NCBI GenBank assembly: GCA_007693505.1
Contig: REDL01000064.1
Coordinates: 225,517 to 289,516 of the forward strand
DNA length: 64,000 nucleotides
Direction of reading: 5' to 3'
Source: Desulfovibrionales bacterium
GTDB taxonomy: Bacteria > Desulfobacterota > Desulfovibrionia > Desulfovibrionales > Desulfonatronaceae
Made by a program: the position numbers and the translations under genes. The notes beneath the pieces are model-generated. The model had not been told where the DNA came from and did no database searches. It worked only from the letters and a program-made list of their open reading frames with translations. Shown in pieces: positions 1 through 8,249 of this stretch (its first letter is position 1; each line of letters opens with the position of its first letter).

Positions 1-377
1 ATGTCGTCCGGGTGGCCGGTTACGACATGCACCGAACCTGGTCCATGGCACCCCTCGCAGCCTACGTGACCCAGTTCCGGGGTTTCCTCAAAACTGCGAA
101 ATCCGCCAGGCCGGCCATATCCGGTGGTGTGGCACTCGAAGCATTCCCGGAGTTCCTCCGGTGTCAGCTTGGGGGCCATTAATCGGACGCTATGGTCGGA
201 CTTGGCCTTGTTGGCGTGTTCCGTGAACCGTTCGTACTCGCCTGGATGACAGTCCGCGCATTCCGCGGAGCCGACGTATCTCGCCTCACTGGGAACCTGG
301 GCGCCGATGATCAGCGGGGCAAGAAAGGCCAGTGCGAACCAGAGGACAATGGTGATCCCCAACGCTGTTCGTCGCAT
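1..377 (-). CDS. Multihaem cytochrome c (c554-like), 3' end cut by the window
   Basis: Periplasmic electron-transfer protein; only the first 125 codons lie in the window. The start at 377 has a GGGAGGCG ribosome site just upstream. Residues 1-26 form a Sec signal peptide (RR, then a hydrophobic stretch ending in IIGA). Three haem c sites are visible: CADCH (40-44), CFECH (79-83) and CEGCH (107-111). The texts CHTTGYG and GCEGCHGPGS are typical of cytochrome c554-like multihaem proteins of sulfate and metal reducers. The total haem number is unknown because the C-terminus is outside. It lies 181 bases downstream of trpA on the same strand and is probably a separate unit. Confidence 0.85.
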   Translation of the reverse strand, partial: MRRTALGITIVLWFALAFLAPLIIGAQVPSEARYVGSAECADCHPGEYERFTEHANKAKSDHSVRLMAPKLTPEELRECFECHTTGYGRPGGFRSFEETPELGHVGCEGCHGPGSVHVVTGHPDD

Positions 378-456
378 TGTCGCCTCCCATTTCGATGTTG
401 CGTTGTTACCGGGCAGGAGGTCAGTCGGTCTGACGACTGTCTATCCGTAAACCCAA

Positions 457-472
457 CATACAAAAATGTATG
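457..472. repeat. Short perfect inverted repeat upstream of the cytochrome gene
   Basis: CATACA and TGTATG arms separated by four A, 80 bases upstream of the cytochrome start. It could be an operator or a weak hairpin. There is no homologous site to support either, so function is unknown. Confidence 0.35.
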
Positions 473-558
473 ACACAAGTGTTCAACAACCAAGATTTCC
501 TTGACATTATTGTATCTATTCTAGCCACTCTTTGTGAAAAAAGCAACGTAGGAGGAAA

Positions 559-1335
559 TTATTGGGAACTGATCCAGGGAGCCAGGAAATCACCAACCGT
601 TCCGGTGGAATCAATATGTCGAATCAACGCACTGCCCATCACGACGCCGTCCACGACGGATTCCACTCCTTGAAGCTGACTTGGCGCGTGCAGACCAAAG
701 CCAAGAGCCAGGGGGATGGGAAAGATCTGTTTGGCCTGGGTCAGGGCGTCTTGGAGTTGTTCCGGTAATGTTTCCCGGACGCCGGTGGTGCCCATGACCG
801 AGACAAAATAGACGAATCCAGTGGCCTTCTCGGCATGGGCCCGCAATCGTTCCGGGCTGCTGTTCAAGCCGACCAACGGAATCAGGTCGACTCCATGCTC
901 CTGGAGCAGTTTGCGCGGCCCGTCACTTTCCTCCAAAGGCAGGTCGGCGATGATCAGGCCGTTAGCTCCAGCCCGGGCCGCGTCACGGGCCAGCTTGTCC
1001 ATGCCGTACTGCAGAAAGGGGTTCATATAACCCATAAGCACGATTCCCGCCTGGATTGTCGGACGCCGTCGGGTCAGTTCCTCCAGAATCCAGGCCAGGG
1101 TGACGTTCTGTTTCAGGCAGCACAACGCCGCCTGTTCCACAACCGGCCCGTCAGCCACGGGATCGGAAAAAGGGATGCCGATCTCAATGATATCCGCCCC
1201 TGCGGCGTCCAGGTCAGCAATGTGCTTCCAGAAGGCCTCTTTGGTCGGGTAACCGGCGGGCAAATAGGGCATCACGGCCTTGCGGCCCTGGGCCAGGGCG
1301 TTGGTGATTTTATCGGTCAAATGGCTTGTAGACAT
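559..1335 (-). CDS. trpA: Tryptophan synthase alpha subunit
   Basis: Cleaves indole-3-glycerol phosphate to indole and glyceraldehyde 3-phosphate; indole is channelled to TrpB. The protein has 258 residues, normal for TrpA. The catalytic Glu and Asp are in the segment EIGIPFSDPVADGP (E51, D62). The FVYFVSVMGTTG segment of loop 6 and the GFGL phosphate-binding loop are present. The start at 1335 (MSTSHLTDK) follows a GGAGAACCCTA site; the reading frame is open further upstream but that part is not conserved. It is the last gene of the aro-trp supraoperon. I see no convincing terminator behind it. Confidence 0.97.
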   Translation of the reverse strand: MSTSHLTDKITNALAQGRKAVMPYLPAGYPTKEAFWKHIADLDAAGADIIEIGIPFSDPVADGPVVEQAALCCLKQNVTLAWILEELTRRRPTIQAGIVLMGYMNPFLQYGMDKLARDAARAGANGLIIADLPLEESDGPRKLLQEHGVDLIPLVGLNSSPERLRAHAEKATGFVYFVSVMGTTGVRETLPEQLQDALTQAKQIFPIPLALGFGLHAPSQLQGVESVVDGVVMGSALIRHIDSTGTVGDFLAPWISSQ

Positions 1336-1460
1336 TAGGGTTCTCCGGGAAGGTAAGATGAGTGGGTATTCAGAAGTCAGGATGGCAGAAATCAGAGAGA
1401 AGAAAGCTGTTGGGGTTAACTCGTAAGCCAAGTTGCCCTTCAGGTCTCACGTCTCAGCCT

Positions 1461-2639
1461 TCAGCCCTCTCTTTTCAACAGCGCTTGCCGGACGATCTCC
1501 AGATCCTTGTCACCGCGACCGGAGAGACAGACGACCACATTGGCGTTCCGCGGCAGGGTCCCGGCGAGTTTCAGGGCATAGGCCAGGGCGTGGGAGCTTT
1601 CCAGGGCCGGGAGGATGCCTTCGGTGCGGGCCAGGCGCATGAATCCGGCCAGGGCCTGATCGTCGGTCACGCAAACGTATTGGGCACGGCCCAGAGCCTG
1701 GAGATGGGCGTGTTCCGGGCCAACGCCCGGGTAGTCCAGGCCTGGTGCCAGGGAGTGGGAGGCCAGGATCTGGCCTTCGACGGTTTGGAGCAATTTGGTC
1801 ATGGTTCCGTGCAGCACCCCGGTCGTTCCGGTGGACAACGTGGCGGAATGGCAACAGCCCGGCGAGCCGTCTCCGGCAGCCTCAACGCCGATCAAGGTCA
1901 CCTGCGCATGGGGCACGAAGGCATGGAACATGCCGATGGCGTTGGAGCCGCCGCCCACGCAAGCCACGACCTGTTCCGGCAGTCGTCCGACTCGCCTTTG
2001 GAATTGATCAAGAGCCTCCCGGCCGATCACGGCCTGCAGTTCGCGGACGAGCAATGGGAAGGGATGCGGTCCTACGGCCGACCCCAGGCAATAGTGGGTA
2101 TTGCCTTGTTCGGCGATCCAATGGCGCATGGCCGCGTTGATGGCGTCTTTCAGGGTCCGGCTGCCGGAGTCCACAGGGCGGACCGTCGCGCCCAAAAGCT
2201 CCATGCGCTGGACATTATGCGCCTGGCGAACCACATCCTCGGCGCCCATGTAGACGATGCACTCCAGTCCCAGCAGGGCCGCGGCCGTGGCCGTGGCCAC
2301 CCCATGCTGCCCGGCCCCGGTCTCGGCCACCAGCCTGGTCTTGCCCATGTGCTTGGCCAGCAGGGCCTGGCCCACGGTGTTGTTGATCTTGTGCGCACCG
2401 GTATGGGCCAGATCTTCCCGTTTCAGCCAGAGCCCGAAGCCAAGCTCCCGGGAAAGATTGGCGCAGTGATACAGAGCCGTGGGCCGACCCACGAAATGCG
2501 TCAGCAGGTCAGTCAGCTCCCGCTGAAATGGCTCACCGGCCATGATCCGTTCCATGGCTTCCTCCAGTTCCAGCAGCGGCGGCATGAGCAGTTCCGGGGC
2601 AAAGCGCCCCCCGAAATCGCCGAAATATCCTTTTTGCAT
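1461..2639 (-). CDS. trpB: Tryptophan synthase beta subunit
   Basis: PLP enzyme joining indole and serine to tryptophan. 392 residues. The PLP lysine is K84 in GAHKINN; the catalytic glutamate is E106 in [10 protein letters not shown]; the phosphate-binding [12 protein letters not shown] motif is intact. The protein begins [13 protein letters not shown], the usual TrpB N-terminus, which fixes the start at 2639 after a GAGGAA ribosome site. The gap to trpF (162 bases) is the longest inside the trp part of the operon. Substrate channelling with TrpA is expected. Confidence 0.97.
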   Translation of the reverse strand: MQKGYFGDFGGRFAPELLMPPLLELEEAMERIMAGEPFQRELTDLLTHFVGRPTALYHCANLSRELGFGLWLKREDLAHTGAHKINNTVGQALLAKHMGKTRLVAETGAGQHGVATATAAALLGLECIVYMGAEDVVRQAHNVQRMELLGATVRPVDSGSRTLKDAINAAMRHWIAEQGNTHYCLGSAVGPHPFPLLVRELQAVIGREALDQFQRRVGRLPEQVVACVGGGSNAIGMFHAFVPHAQVTLIGVEAAGDGSPGCCHSATLSTGTTGVLHGTMTKLLQTVEGQILASHSLAPGLDYPGVGPEHAHLQALGRAQYVCVTDDQALAGFMRLARTEGILPALESSHALAYALKLAGTLPRNANVVVCLSGRGDKDLEIVRQALLKREG

Positions 2640-2790
2640 ATGATGTTCCTCAGTGTTTCTGGTGTTGGGGTTCCTGAATGAGCCGTAAGTCGTTCCGCTG
2701 GTTGTCGTGATCTCCCCGGCCCGCAATCCTCATCGCAATCCGAGGTAAAAGCAGTCATGTTCACATACCCGCCGGTTTTGCATAAATGCT

Positions 2791-2826
2791 TTCGATATCG
2801 ATCAGGATTGCGATTTCGATAGCAAT
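2791..2826. repeat. Dispersed GATTTCGAT-type imperfect palindrome, copy 1
   Basis: A run built from TCGATATCGAT and GCGATTTCGATAGC half-sites. It covers the trpF stop codon and the start of the trpF-trpB gap. Similar text occurs at 12994-13026 and 45981-46031 in this window. Such repeats read as alternating Ile/Glu or Asp/Phe codons if translated. Role unknown. Confidence 0.45.
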
Positions 2827-3497
2827 TTGGACAACCGGCTGGGAGTGGCCATGATACGGTCCATGACCGTACGCAGCTTTTCGGGACTTTTTTGTCCCGG
2901 AGCTTCTTCCACCCCGGAATTGAGATCCACGCCCCAGGGGCGGCAGGCGTGCAGGGCTCCCTGGATGTTGTCCGGTCCCAGGCCCCCGGCCAGGAGCCAG
3001 GGCCGGGGAAAGTTCAACCGGGCCAGGGCCGGGAACTCCAGGCTGACCCCGTGACCGCCCACCGAGGTTCCGGCGTCCAAAAGCAGGGCCCGGCAGGATG
3101 ATGCAAAGGCGGCCAATTCCTTTTGCAGGGCAGTGAGGTCTGGATAGCGCCGGGGCCAGAAGACCCGGATCACGCGCTCCGGGCCGACCTGTTCGCAGAA
3201 GCGTTGGTCCTGATCGCCGTGAAGCTGGGCCAAGTCCAGTCCGGCCTGGTTCATGATCTCCCGGACCTCTTCCGCTGACTGGAGCACGAAAACACCGACC
3301 CGCACGGCCCGGCCCCGGGGCAGGGACGCGACCTGATCCGGGGTCACGTTCCTGGAACTGGGCGGATAGAAGATGAAGCCGGTCCAGTGCACCCCCAGTT
3401 TTTCGCAAAGCAGGGTATCTTCTGGGCGGCGCAGGCCGCAGACCTTGACCAGGGGGGCGTTGCCGCGCGCATCGTTTTGGGGGAGCGGCTCAGCCAT
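2802..3497 (-). CDS. trpF: Phosphoribosylanthranilate isomerase
   Basis: Amadori isomerase of the Trp pathway, 231 residues, TIM barrel. The active-site cysteine lies in VKVCGLRRPED (C20) and the catalytic aspartate region in RALLLDAGTSVGGHG. The phosphate site WLLAGGLGPDNI and the DLNSGVE loop are present. The start at 3497 overlaps the end of trpC by 8 bases and has an AAGGA site, suggesting translational coupling. The last residues (LSKSQS) lie inside a dispersed palindromic repeat, so the repeat may have altered the C-terminus. Confidence 0.95.
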   Translation of the reverse strand: MAEPLPQNDARGNAPLVKVCGLRRPEDTLLCEKLGVHWTGFIFYPPSSRNVTPDQVASLPRGRAVRVGVFVLQSAEEVREIMNQAGLDLAQLHGDQDQRFCEQVGPERVIRVFWPRRYPDLTALQKELAAFASSCRALLLDAGTSVGGHGVSLEFPALARLNFPRPWLLAGGLGPDNIQGALHACRPWGVDLNSGVEEAPGQKSPEKLRTVMDRIMATPSRLSKLLSKSQS

Positions 3498-4278
3498 GGA
3501 TTGGTTCCTTGGGCATGGCCCGGAGCAGTTCGGCCAGGGCCTGGCCTGGGTCAGGCTCCTGCATCAGCCGGGAGCCGATGAGCAGTCCGTGATAGCCTGC
3601 ATCCCGCATCCGGACCATGTCCTCAGCCGAATGCATGCCGCTGGCACTGATCCATACTTCTCCTTTGTTCCGGAAGCGAATCAGATCCAGGGAGATGCGC
3701 AGGTCTGTGGTCAATCGGTCCAGGTCCCGGTTGTTGACCTGAATCAAGGATGAGCCCCCGGCCTGGGCTTTGTCCAGGTCGGCGCGGTCAAAGACTTCCA
3801 CCACGGCTTCCAAGGCATATTCCCGGCATGTGGCGAGCATGGACTCCAGCTCGCTATTGGAGAGCATCCGGGCGATGAGCAGCAGGGCTGCGGCCGGGGT
3901 GGCCGCGGTCCGGCGGACCTGCACGGGGTGCAGGAGGAAGTCCTTGCGCAGCAGGGGCAGACCGGGGTTGGCCATTACCTGGAGAAAATCCAGGCTGCCA
4001 TGGAAATAGGTTTCCTCGGTGAGCACGGACAGGGCAGTTGCCCCGGCCCGGGCATACCCGGCGGCGGCCTGGCTGGGGGGCCAGTGTGCATTGATCAGTC
4101 CACGACTGGGCGACGCCCGTTTGTATTCCGCGATCACCGCTCCCGGGGCCTGGTGCCGCAGGGCCTGGATCAGGGACGGACGCGGTCCAGAGAAGGGGGG
4201 CGGCAACTGCCCCGTCCTTTCCTGATCCAGCAGGGCTTGGATTTCGGCCTGTTTAGCCTGGCGAAATCGTTCAAGCAT
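3490..4278 (-). CDS. trpC: Indole-3-glycerol phosphate synthase
   Basis: Ring-closing decarboxylation of CdRP to indole-3-glycerol phosphate. 262 residues, TIM barrel. Characteristic segments are VIAEYKRASPSRG near the N-terminus, LSVLTEETYFHGSLDFL, LLRKDFLLHPVQV (catalytic Lys), IQVNNRDL and the phosphate site SASGMHSAEDM. The start MLERFRQAK at 4278 was chosen because the upstream extension is Ala/Arg-rich and unlike the family, and because it overlaps the trpD stop by 8 bases. Confidence 0.96.
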   Translation of the reverse strand: MLERFRQAKQAEIQALLDQERTGQLPPPFSGPRPSLIQALRHQAPGAVIAEYKRASPSRGLINAHWPPSQAAAGYARAGATALSVLTEETYFHGSLDFLQVMANPGLPLLRKDFLLHPVQVRRTAATPAAALLLIARMLSNSELESMLATCREYALEAVVEVFDRADLDKAQAGGSSLIQVNNRDLDRLTTDLRISLDLIRFRNKGEVWISASGMHSAEDMVRMRDAGYHGLLIGSRLMQEPDPGQALAELLRAMPKEPIHG

Positions 4279-5332
4279 GAGGGCCACCTTCCAGGCCGTC
4301 TTGAAAGCCGCCCTGAAAGCTGCTTCGGGCGTTTCCGTGGAGCACGTGGCTGCTGACGCCCTGCCGGACCGCGCTTCGGGCCGATTCCGCGCATTCAATG
4401 AGTCGCCTGCCCGGTTCCAGGAGATAGAGGCAGGCCGCCAGGTTCAGGGCCACCATCTGGACCATGGCCTCCGGTCCCTTGCCGGCCAGGATCTCCTGCA
4501 GCACACCCACGGCATGGGCCTTGTCCCGGACCGCGACGTCTTCCGGGTTGTGGCGGGTGAAGCCCAGTTTCTCGGGGTTCACGGCCGTCTTTTCCATGAT
4601 GCCGTCCGCGACCAGATAGCAGCGGGCCGGGCCGAATGTGGTCAGCTCGTCGAACCCCCCGGCACCGTGCACCACCAAGGCCCGTTCCACACCGGTGAGC
4701 AGCAGGGCTTCGGCCATGATGAACAGGGTATCCGGATGGCCGACGCCGATGAGCTGATGGGTGGGCCGGGCCGGGTTGAGCAACGGCCCCATCAGGTTGA
4801 ACAGGGTGCGGATGCCCAGTTCGCGGCGTACGGGCATGATGTGCCGGAAGGCCGGGTGGTAGGCCGGGGCAAAGAGAAAGACGAACTTGCGGGCGGCCAG
4901 TTTGGCAGCCACCTCCCCAGGGTTCGTTTCCAGGGGAACGCCCAGGGCCTCCAGCACGTCCGCACTGCCGCAGGAGGAGGATACGGCCCGGTTGCCGTGC
5001 TTGACCACCTGGTAGCCCATTTCGGCCAGAAACAGGGCCACGGCCGTGGAGCAGTTGAAGCTGTTGGCGTTGTCCCCGCCCGTGCCGCAGGTGTCGATGC
5101 GCACCCCGGAAAGCCCGGGTATGTCCAGGGCATGGGCCAGACCGGCTCGCACCCCGGCGGCCAGGTCCGTGGAGTCCTCGCCCTTGACCCGCAGGCCCAT
5201 CAGAAAGGCTCCGGCCTGGGCTGGGGCCAATTCTCCATTGAGCAGGGCATGAAACATGTGATCGGCCTGAATGTCGCTCAGGGAGCGTCTTTGGGCCAAC
5301 TGCTCGAGAATATCGCTGGTACGCGGGGTCAT
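4271..5332 (-). CDS. trpD: Anthranilate phosphoribosyltransferase
   Basis: Transfers phosphoribosyl from PRPP to anthranilate. 353 residues, stand-alone TrpD not fused to TrpG. The glycine-rich PRPP motif DTCGTGGDNANSFN, KHGNRAVSSSCGSADVLEALG and the FAPAYHPAFRH segment are all intact. The start at 5332 overlaps the trpG stop (ATGA). The C-terminal ~25 residues (SSFQGGFQDGLEGG) are a non-conserved tail that runs into the trpC start. Confidence 0.96.
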   Translation of the reverse strand: MTPRTSDILEQLAQRRSLSDIQADHMFHALLNGELAPAQAGAFLMGLRVKGEDSTDLAAGVRAGLAHALDIPGLSGVRIDTCGTGGDNANSFNCSTAVALFLAEMGYQVVKHGNRAVSSSCGSADVLEALGVPLETNPGEVAAKLAARKFVFLFAPAYHPAFRHIMPVRRELGIRTLFNLMGPLLNPARPTHQLIGVGHPDTLFIMAEALLLTGVERALVVHGAGGFDELTTFGPARCYLVADGIMEKTAVNPEKLGFTRHNPEDVAVRDKAHAVGVLQEILAGKGPEAMVQMVALNLAACLYLLEPGRRLIECAESARSAVRQGVSSHVLHGNARSSFQGGFQDGLEGGPHA

Positions 5333-5931
5333 TGTCCGCTCCTTTGCGGCATGTCTGGGGTGACATGCATCTGGAGAAAGTTCCGCAGCAAGGCCGGACC
5401 GTCCGGGGTCAAAATGGACTCCGGGTGGAACTGGACCCCGGCCCAGGGTCGATCCTTGTAGCAAAGCCCCATGACTTCGCCTTCGTCGGTCCAGGCCGTG
5501 CGCTCCAGCAGATTTGGTGCCTCTTCCACCCGGACCAGCAGGGAGTGGTAGCGCCCACATTCCATGGGTTGCGGCATGCCGGTAAACAGCCCTTCGCCGG
5601 TATGTCGGACCTGGGAGGTCTTGCCGTGCATGATGCGCTCACCAACGACCACCGAGGCCCCGGCATGGCTCCCAAGGATCTGGTGGCCCAGGCAGATGCC
5701 CAGCACCGGGGTTGTGGTCGGCAACCGTTTCAGGAACTCCAGGCAGTGTCCGGCCAGCTCGGGGCGGCTCGGCCCCGGGGAGATCACTACGGCCCGCAGG
5801 CCGGAACCGGCAGCCAGTTCCAGCAATTCCGGCTGGTCGTTGCGCACGACGTGCGGAAATTCACCCAGGACCTGAAAAGCCTGGACCAGGTTGAAGGTGA
5901 ACGAGTCGTAGTTATCGATAAGTAAAAACAT
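5329..5931 (-). CDS. trpG: Anthranilate synthase, glutamine amidotransferase subunit
   Basis: Class I glutamine amidotransferase supplying ammonia to TrpE. 200 residues. It begins MFLLIDNYDSFTFN, the family N-terminus, which fixes the start at 5931. The nucleophilic cysteine is in LGICLGHQ and the catalytic His-Glu in VQFHPES. The oxyanion-hole SPGPSRP motif is present. It overlaps the end of trpE by 20 bases. It could also serve a PabB elsewhere, but its position says TrpG. Confidence 0.95.
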   Translation of the reverse strand: MFLLIDNYDSFTFNLVQAFQVLGEFPHVVRNDQPELLELAAGSGLRAVVISPGPSRPELAGHCLEFLKRLPTTTPVLGICLGHQILGSHAGASVVVGERIMHGKTSQVRHTGEGLFTGMPQPMECGRYHSLLVRVEEAPNLLERTAWTDEGEVMGLCYKDRPWAGVQFHPESILTPDGPALLRNFLQMHVTPDMPQRSGQ

Positions 5932-7342
5932 CGCTGCCTCCCTGCCGGCTGAAAGCCTCGAAGAGCACCCGGGCCTTGTTGTGGCATTCCTGCCATTCCT
6001 TGTGCGGATCGGAGTCGTGGACAATCCCGGCCCCGGCCTGAAAATGCACCTGCCCGTCGCGGACCCAGAGGCTGCGGATGGTAATGCCCGTATCCAAATT
6101 GACAGCGTCGCGCTCCGGACCCTCGGCCGGATTCAGGCCCAGCCAGCCCACGGCTCCGGCATACGGCCCCCGGGGCAGCCCTTCTTCCTCGGCGATGATT
6201 TCCATGGCCCGGATCTTGGGAGCGCCGCTGACCGTCCCGGCGGGGAAGGTGGCCTGGAGCACGTCCAGGGCGTCCTTGCCCTGGGCCAGTTGCGCCTGGA
6301 CATAGGACGTCATGTGCATCACGTGCGAGAACCGCTCCACCTGCATGTACTTTTCCACGCTCACCGAGCCCGGAGCGGCGATCCGCCCCAGGTCGTTGCG
6401 GCCCAGATCCACGAGCATCACGTGCTCGGCCCGTTCCTTGGGATCAGCCAGGAGTTCCTCAGCCAGCTCCCGGTCCCGGCTTTCGGTTTCCCCCCGGAGG
6501 CGGGTGCCGGCAATGGGCCGTGATTGGAGTTCGCCGCCCTGGCAGCGGACCAGCAGTTCCGGTGAGGAGCCCAGCAGGGTCAATCGGGGCAAGCGCATGA
6601 AGAACATGTAGGGCGAGGGGTTGATTTGGCGTAAGCGGCGGTAAAGCACAAAGGGCTCACCAGAGAACGGGGCTTCGAACCGGGTGGAGAGCACGGTCTG
6701 GATGACCTCTCCGGTGCGGATCAGCTCCTTGGTCCGGCGGACCCGCTCCATGAACTCCTCGGCTTCGGGTATGTGGCGGACTTGGCCCATCACTGGTGGC
6801 TCATCCGGAGCGCTTTGCTGCAGTTCATCCACGCCGTTGCGTTCCGGGTCCAGGCTGAGCACGCAGCAGCGATGGTGCAAATGGTCGAACAGAGCCACCC
6901 GTCCGGGCAGGACCAGGCAGGCGTCGGACTGACTCAGGGGGAGGTGATCGGCCAGCTTGGGTTCGAGAAGTCCGGCCATGCCATAGCCAAAATACCCGTA
7001 AAGACCCCGAGCCAGGGCCGGCAGTTCAGCGAATTCATCCTGGGGAGTGATTCGCAGGGTGTCCAGGACTTTGCGCAGGGCCGGGACAAATGGTTCGCTG
7101 TTCAGTTTTTCCAGGGGAGTGAGGCGCGGATCCTGGCACTGGACATCCATGCATCCTTCCCGGCAGCTGAGTCGCAACCGGAAATCCCAGGCAATCAGGC
7201 TGTAGCGGCCCAGGCGCCCGTCCACTTCCGCGCTTTCCAGCAGGATGCCTTGTCGTTTGCCCACCAGTCCCAGGAACAGGCTGATGGGGGTCTGCACGTC
7301 CGCTGCCAGCCATTGGCCGGTTTGGGACAGGTTGATTGACAT
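5912..7342 (-). CDS. trpE: Anthranilate synthase component I
   Basis: Makes anthranilate from chorismate with TrpG. 476 residues. The N-terminal LLES element (34-37) that forms the Trp feedback site is present, so the enzyme should be inhibited by tryptophan. The catalytic part carries SRPIAGTRLRGETESRD, MLVDLGRNDLGR, GTVSGAPKIRAME and AGAGIVHDSDP. The start at 7342 (MSINLSQTG) follows AAAGGAG by 5 bases. It is the first gene after the intergenic terminator at 7380-7415, hence the first target of the proposed internal attenuator. Confidence 0.97.
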   Translation of the reverse strand: MSINLSQTGQWLAADVQTPISLFLGLVGKRQGILLESAEVDGRLGRYSLIAWDFRLRLSCREGCMDVQCQDPRLTPLEKLNSEPFVPALRKVLDTLRITPQDEFAELPALARGLYGYFGYGMAGLLEPKLADHLPLSQSDACLVLPGRVALFDHLHHRCCVLSLDPERNGVDELQQSAPDEPPVMGQVRHIPEAEEFMERVRRTKELIRTGEVIQTVLSTRFEAPFSGEPFVLYRRLRQINPSPYMFFMRLPRLTLLGSSPELLVRCQGGELQSRPIAGTRLRGETESRDRELAEELLADPKERAEHVMLVDLGRNDLGRIAAPGSVSVEKYMQVERFSHVMHMTSYVQAQLAQGKDALDVLQATFPAGTVSGAPKIRAMEIIAEEEGLPRGPYAGAVGWLGLNPAEGPERDAVNLDTGITIRSLWVRDGQVHFQAGAGIVHDSDPHKEWQECHNKARVLFEAFSRQGGSDVFTYR

Positions 7343-7379
7343 GGTGACTCCTTTGCAGTGTCTGCGTTCGTGGTTCACG

Positions 7380-7415
7380 AAAAAAAGCCGCCTTCCTGGA
7401 GGGGAGGCGGCTTTT
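7380..7415 (-). terminator. Intrinsic terminator between tyrA and trpE (proposed attenuator)
   Basis: On the minus strand, an 11-bp perfect stem (7405-7415 with 7383-7393, core AAGCCGCC/GGCGGCTT) with an 11-base loop is followed by seven T. It lies 37 bases after the tyrA stop and 37 bases before the trpE start. A terminator inside a biosynthetic operon at this point suggests conditional read-through. Confidence 0.85.
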
Positions 7416-7496
7416 CGGGGAGCGCGGCATAGTGACTTGCGCTCCAGGATTCTATGGGCCGGTTTCTCCCCCCTGTTCCGTGTTTCGCCACCACCA
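7394..7496 (-). promoter_or_regulatory. Proposed trp attenuator using the TyrA C-terminus as leader peptide
   Basis: Three consecutive Trp codons of tyrA (7488-7496) lie 34 bases before the tyrA stop (7452-7454). Directly after the stop is TCCTGGAG (7442-7449), a perfect 8-base complement of CTCCAGGA in the terminator loop (7394-7401). A ribosome finishing tyrA would cover TCCTGGAG, letting the terminator fold. A ribosome stalled at the Trp run would leave it free to pair and hinder the terminator. The sequence elements are seen; the mechanism is inferred from classical trp attenuation. Confidence 0.6.
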
Positions 7497-8249
7497 GCCG
7501 GCCCGCTGGGCCAGGACGTCAACGTCTCCGCCCGCTGCGAGGTTGAGGTGGGAGCGAAACAGCCGCACCGCGTCCTGGCTGAAGGGGTTGGCCTCGAAAA
7601 GGTCCGCGAAGAGTCCGGCATCTTCGGTGATCATCTTGCGGGCCGCTTCCAGGCGGCGGCGAAAGGAGGGGGTCACGAAGTCCCGGATGGCCTCGTCTCC
7701 GGCCAGGGCGGCCAGGTACGCACAGCTGGTGACGAAATTCAGCCCCTGGACAGCAGCCATGGCCCGGTCATGGATTTCCGGGGTGGTCCGGAAGGGGGTG
7801 AAGCCCAGCCGGTGCATCAGGACGCTCACGGCTTGGGCCGCCGCCTCGTCCCGACCCAAGGTCACGGCCACCCGAGGTTCCTCGCCGGGATCCTGGCCGA
7901 ATAAGGGGTGGGTGCCCACAACCGGACCGGGATGGTGGCGGAGCATCAGGCCCAAGGGCTGGACCTTTACGGAGCAGACGTCCATGAGGATGCTTTGCGG
8001 ACCGCAGTGGGGGCAGCACCTGGCCAGGACGTCGGCCATGGCCGGTGCTGGAACGGCCAAAAGCAGCAGGTCCTGCTCCGGCAGCACGTCGGCCAGTCGA
8101 TTGTCCTCCAGTGGCTGGTCCAACCCGGTTGTCACGATTCCGGCGTCCCGCATGCGGGAGAGGAACAAGCCGCCCATCCGCCCGCGCGAGCCGATCACGC
8201 AGCATCGGGAAAGGTGACGGGGCTGGTCGGCCATGTCCGGGGTGTTCAC
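7452..8249 (-). CDS. tyrA: Prephenate dehydrogenase
   Basis: Oxidative decarboxylation of prephenate to 4-hydroxyphenylpyruvate for Tyr synthesis. 265 residues. The N-terminal Rossmann site is CCVIGSRGRMGGLF, a variant of GxGxxG. The substrate segment VVGTHPLFGQDPG and the helical C-terminal dimer domain are recognisable. A GTG start at 8249 overlaps the aroA stop (GTGA) and has AGGAG 5 bases upstream. The C-terminus contains WWW 11 codons before the stop, unusual for a dehydrogenase tail and probably regulatory (see attenuator). Confidence 0.92.
   Translation of the reverse strand: MNTPDMADQPRHLSRCCVIGSRGRMGGLFLSRMRDAGIVTTGLDQPLEDNRLADVLPEQDLLLLAVPAPAMADVLARCCPHCGPQSILMDVCSVKVQPLGLMLRHHPGPVVGTHPLFGQDPGEEPRVAVTLGRDEAAAQAVSVLMHRLGFTPFRTTPEIHDRAMAAVQGLNFVTSCAYLAALAGDEAIRDFVTPSFRRRLEAARKMITEDAGLFADLFEANPFSQDAVRLFRSHLNLAAGGDVDVLAQRAGWWWRNTEQGGETGP

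Noticed and set aside
492..520. TTGACATTATTG promoter-like text on the plus strand left of trpA
   Set aside because: No plus-strand gene follows; likely chance in an AT-rich spacer.
530..558. Terminator for the trp operon from the T-run behind trpA
   Set aside because: Six T on the minus strand but no stem of useful length precedes them.
1362..2681. A 439-codon plus-strand open frame opposite trpB
   Set aside because: Antisense shadow; trpB with all active-site residues is on the other strand.
7343..7430. Short minus-strand frame starting MPRSPKSRLPS between tyrA and trpE as a separate leader peptide
   Set aside because: It lacks Trp codons and runs through the terminator stem, so it cannot act as the control peptide; the TyrA tail fits better.
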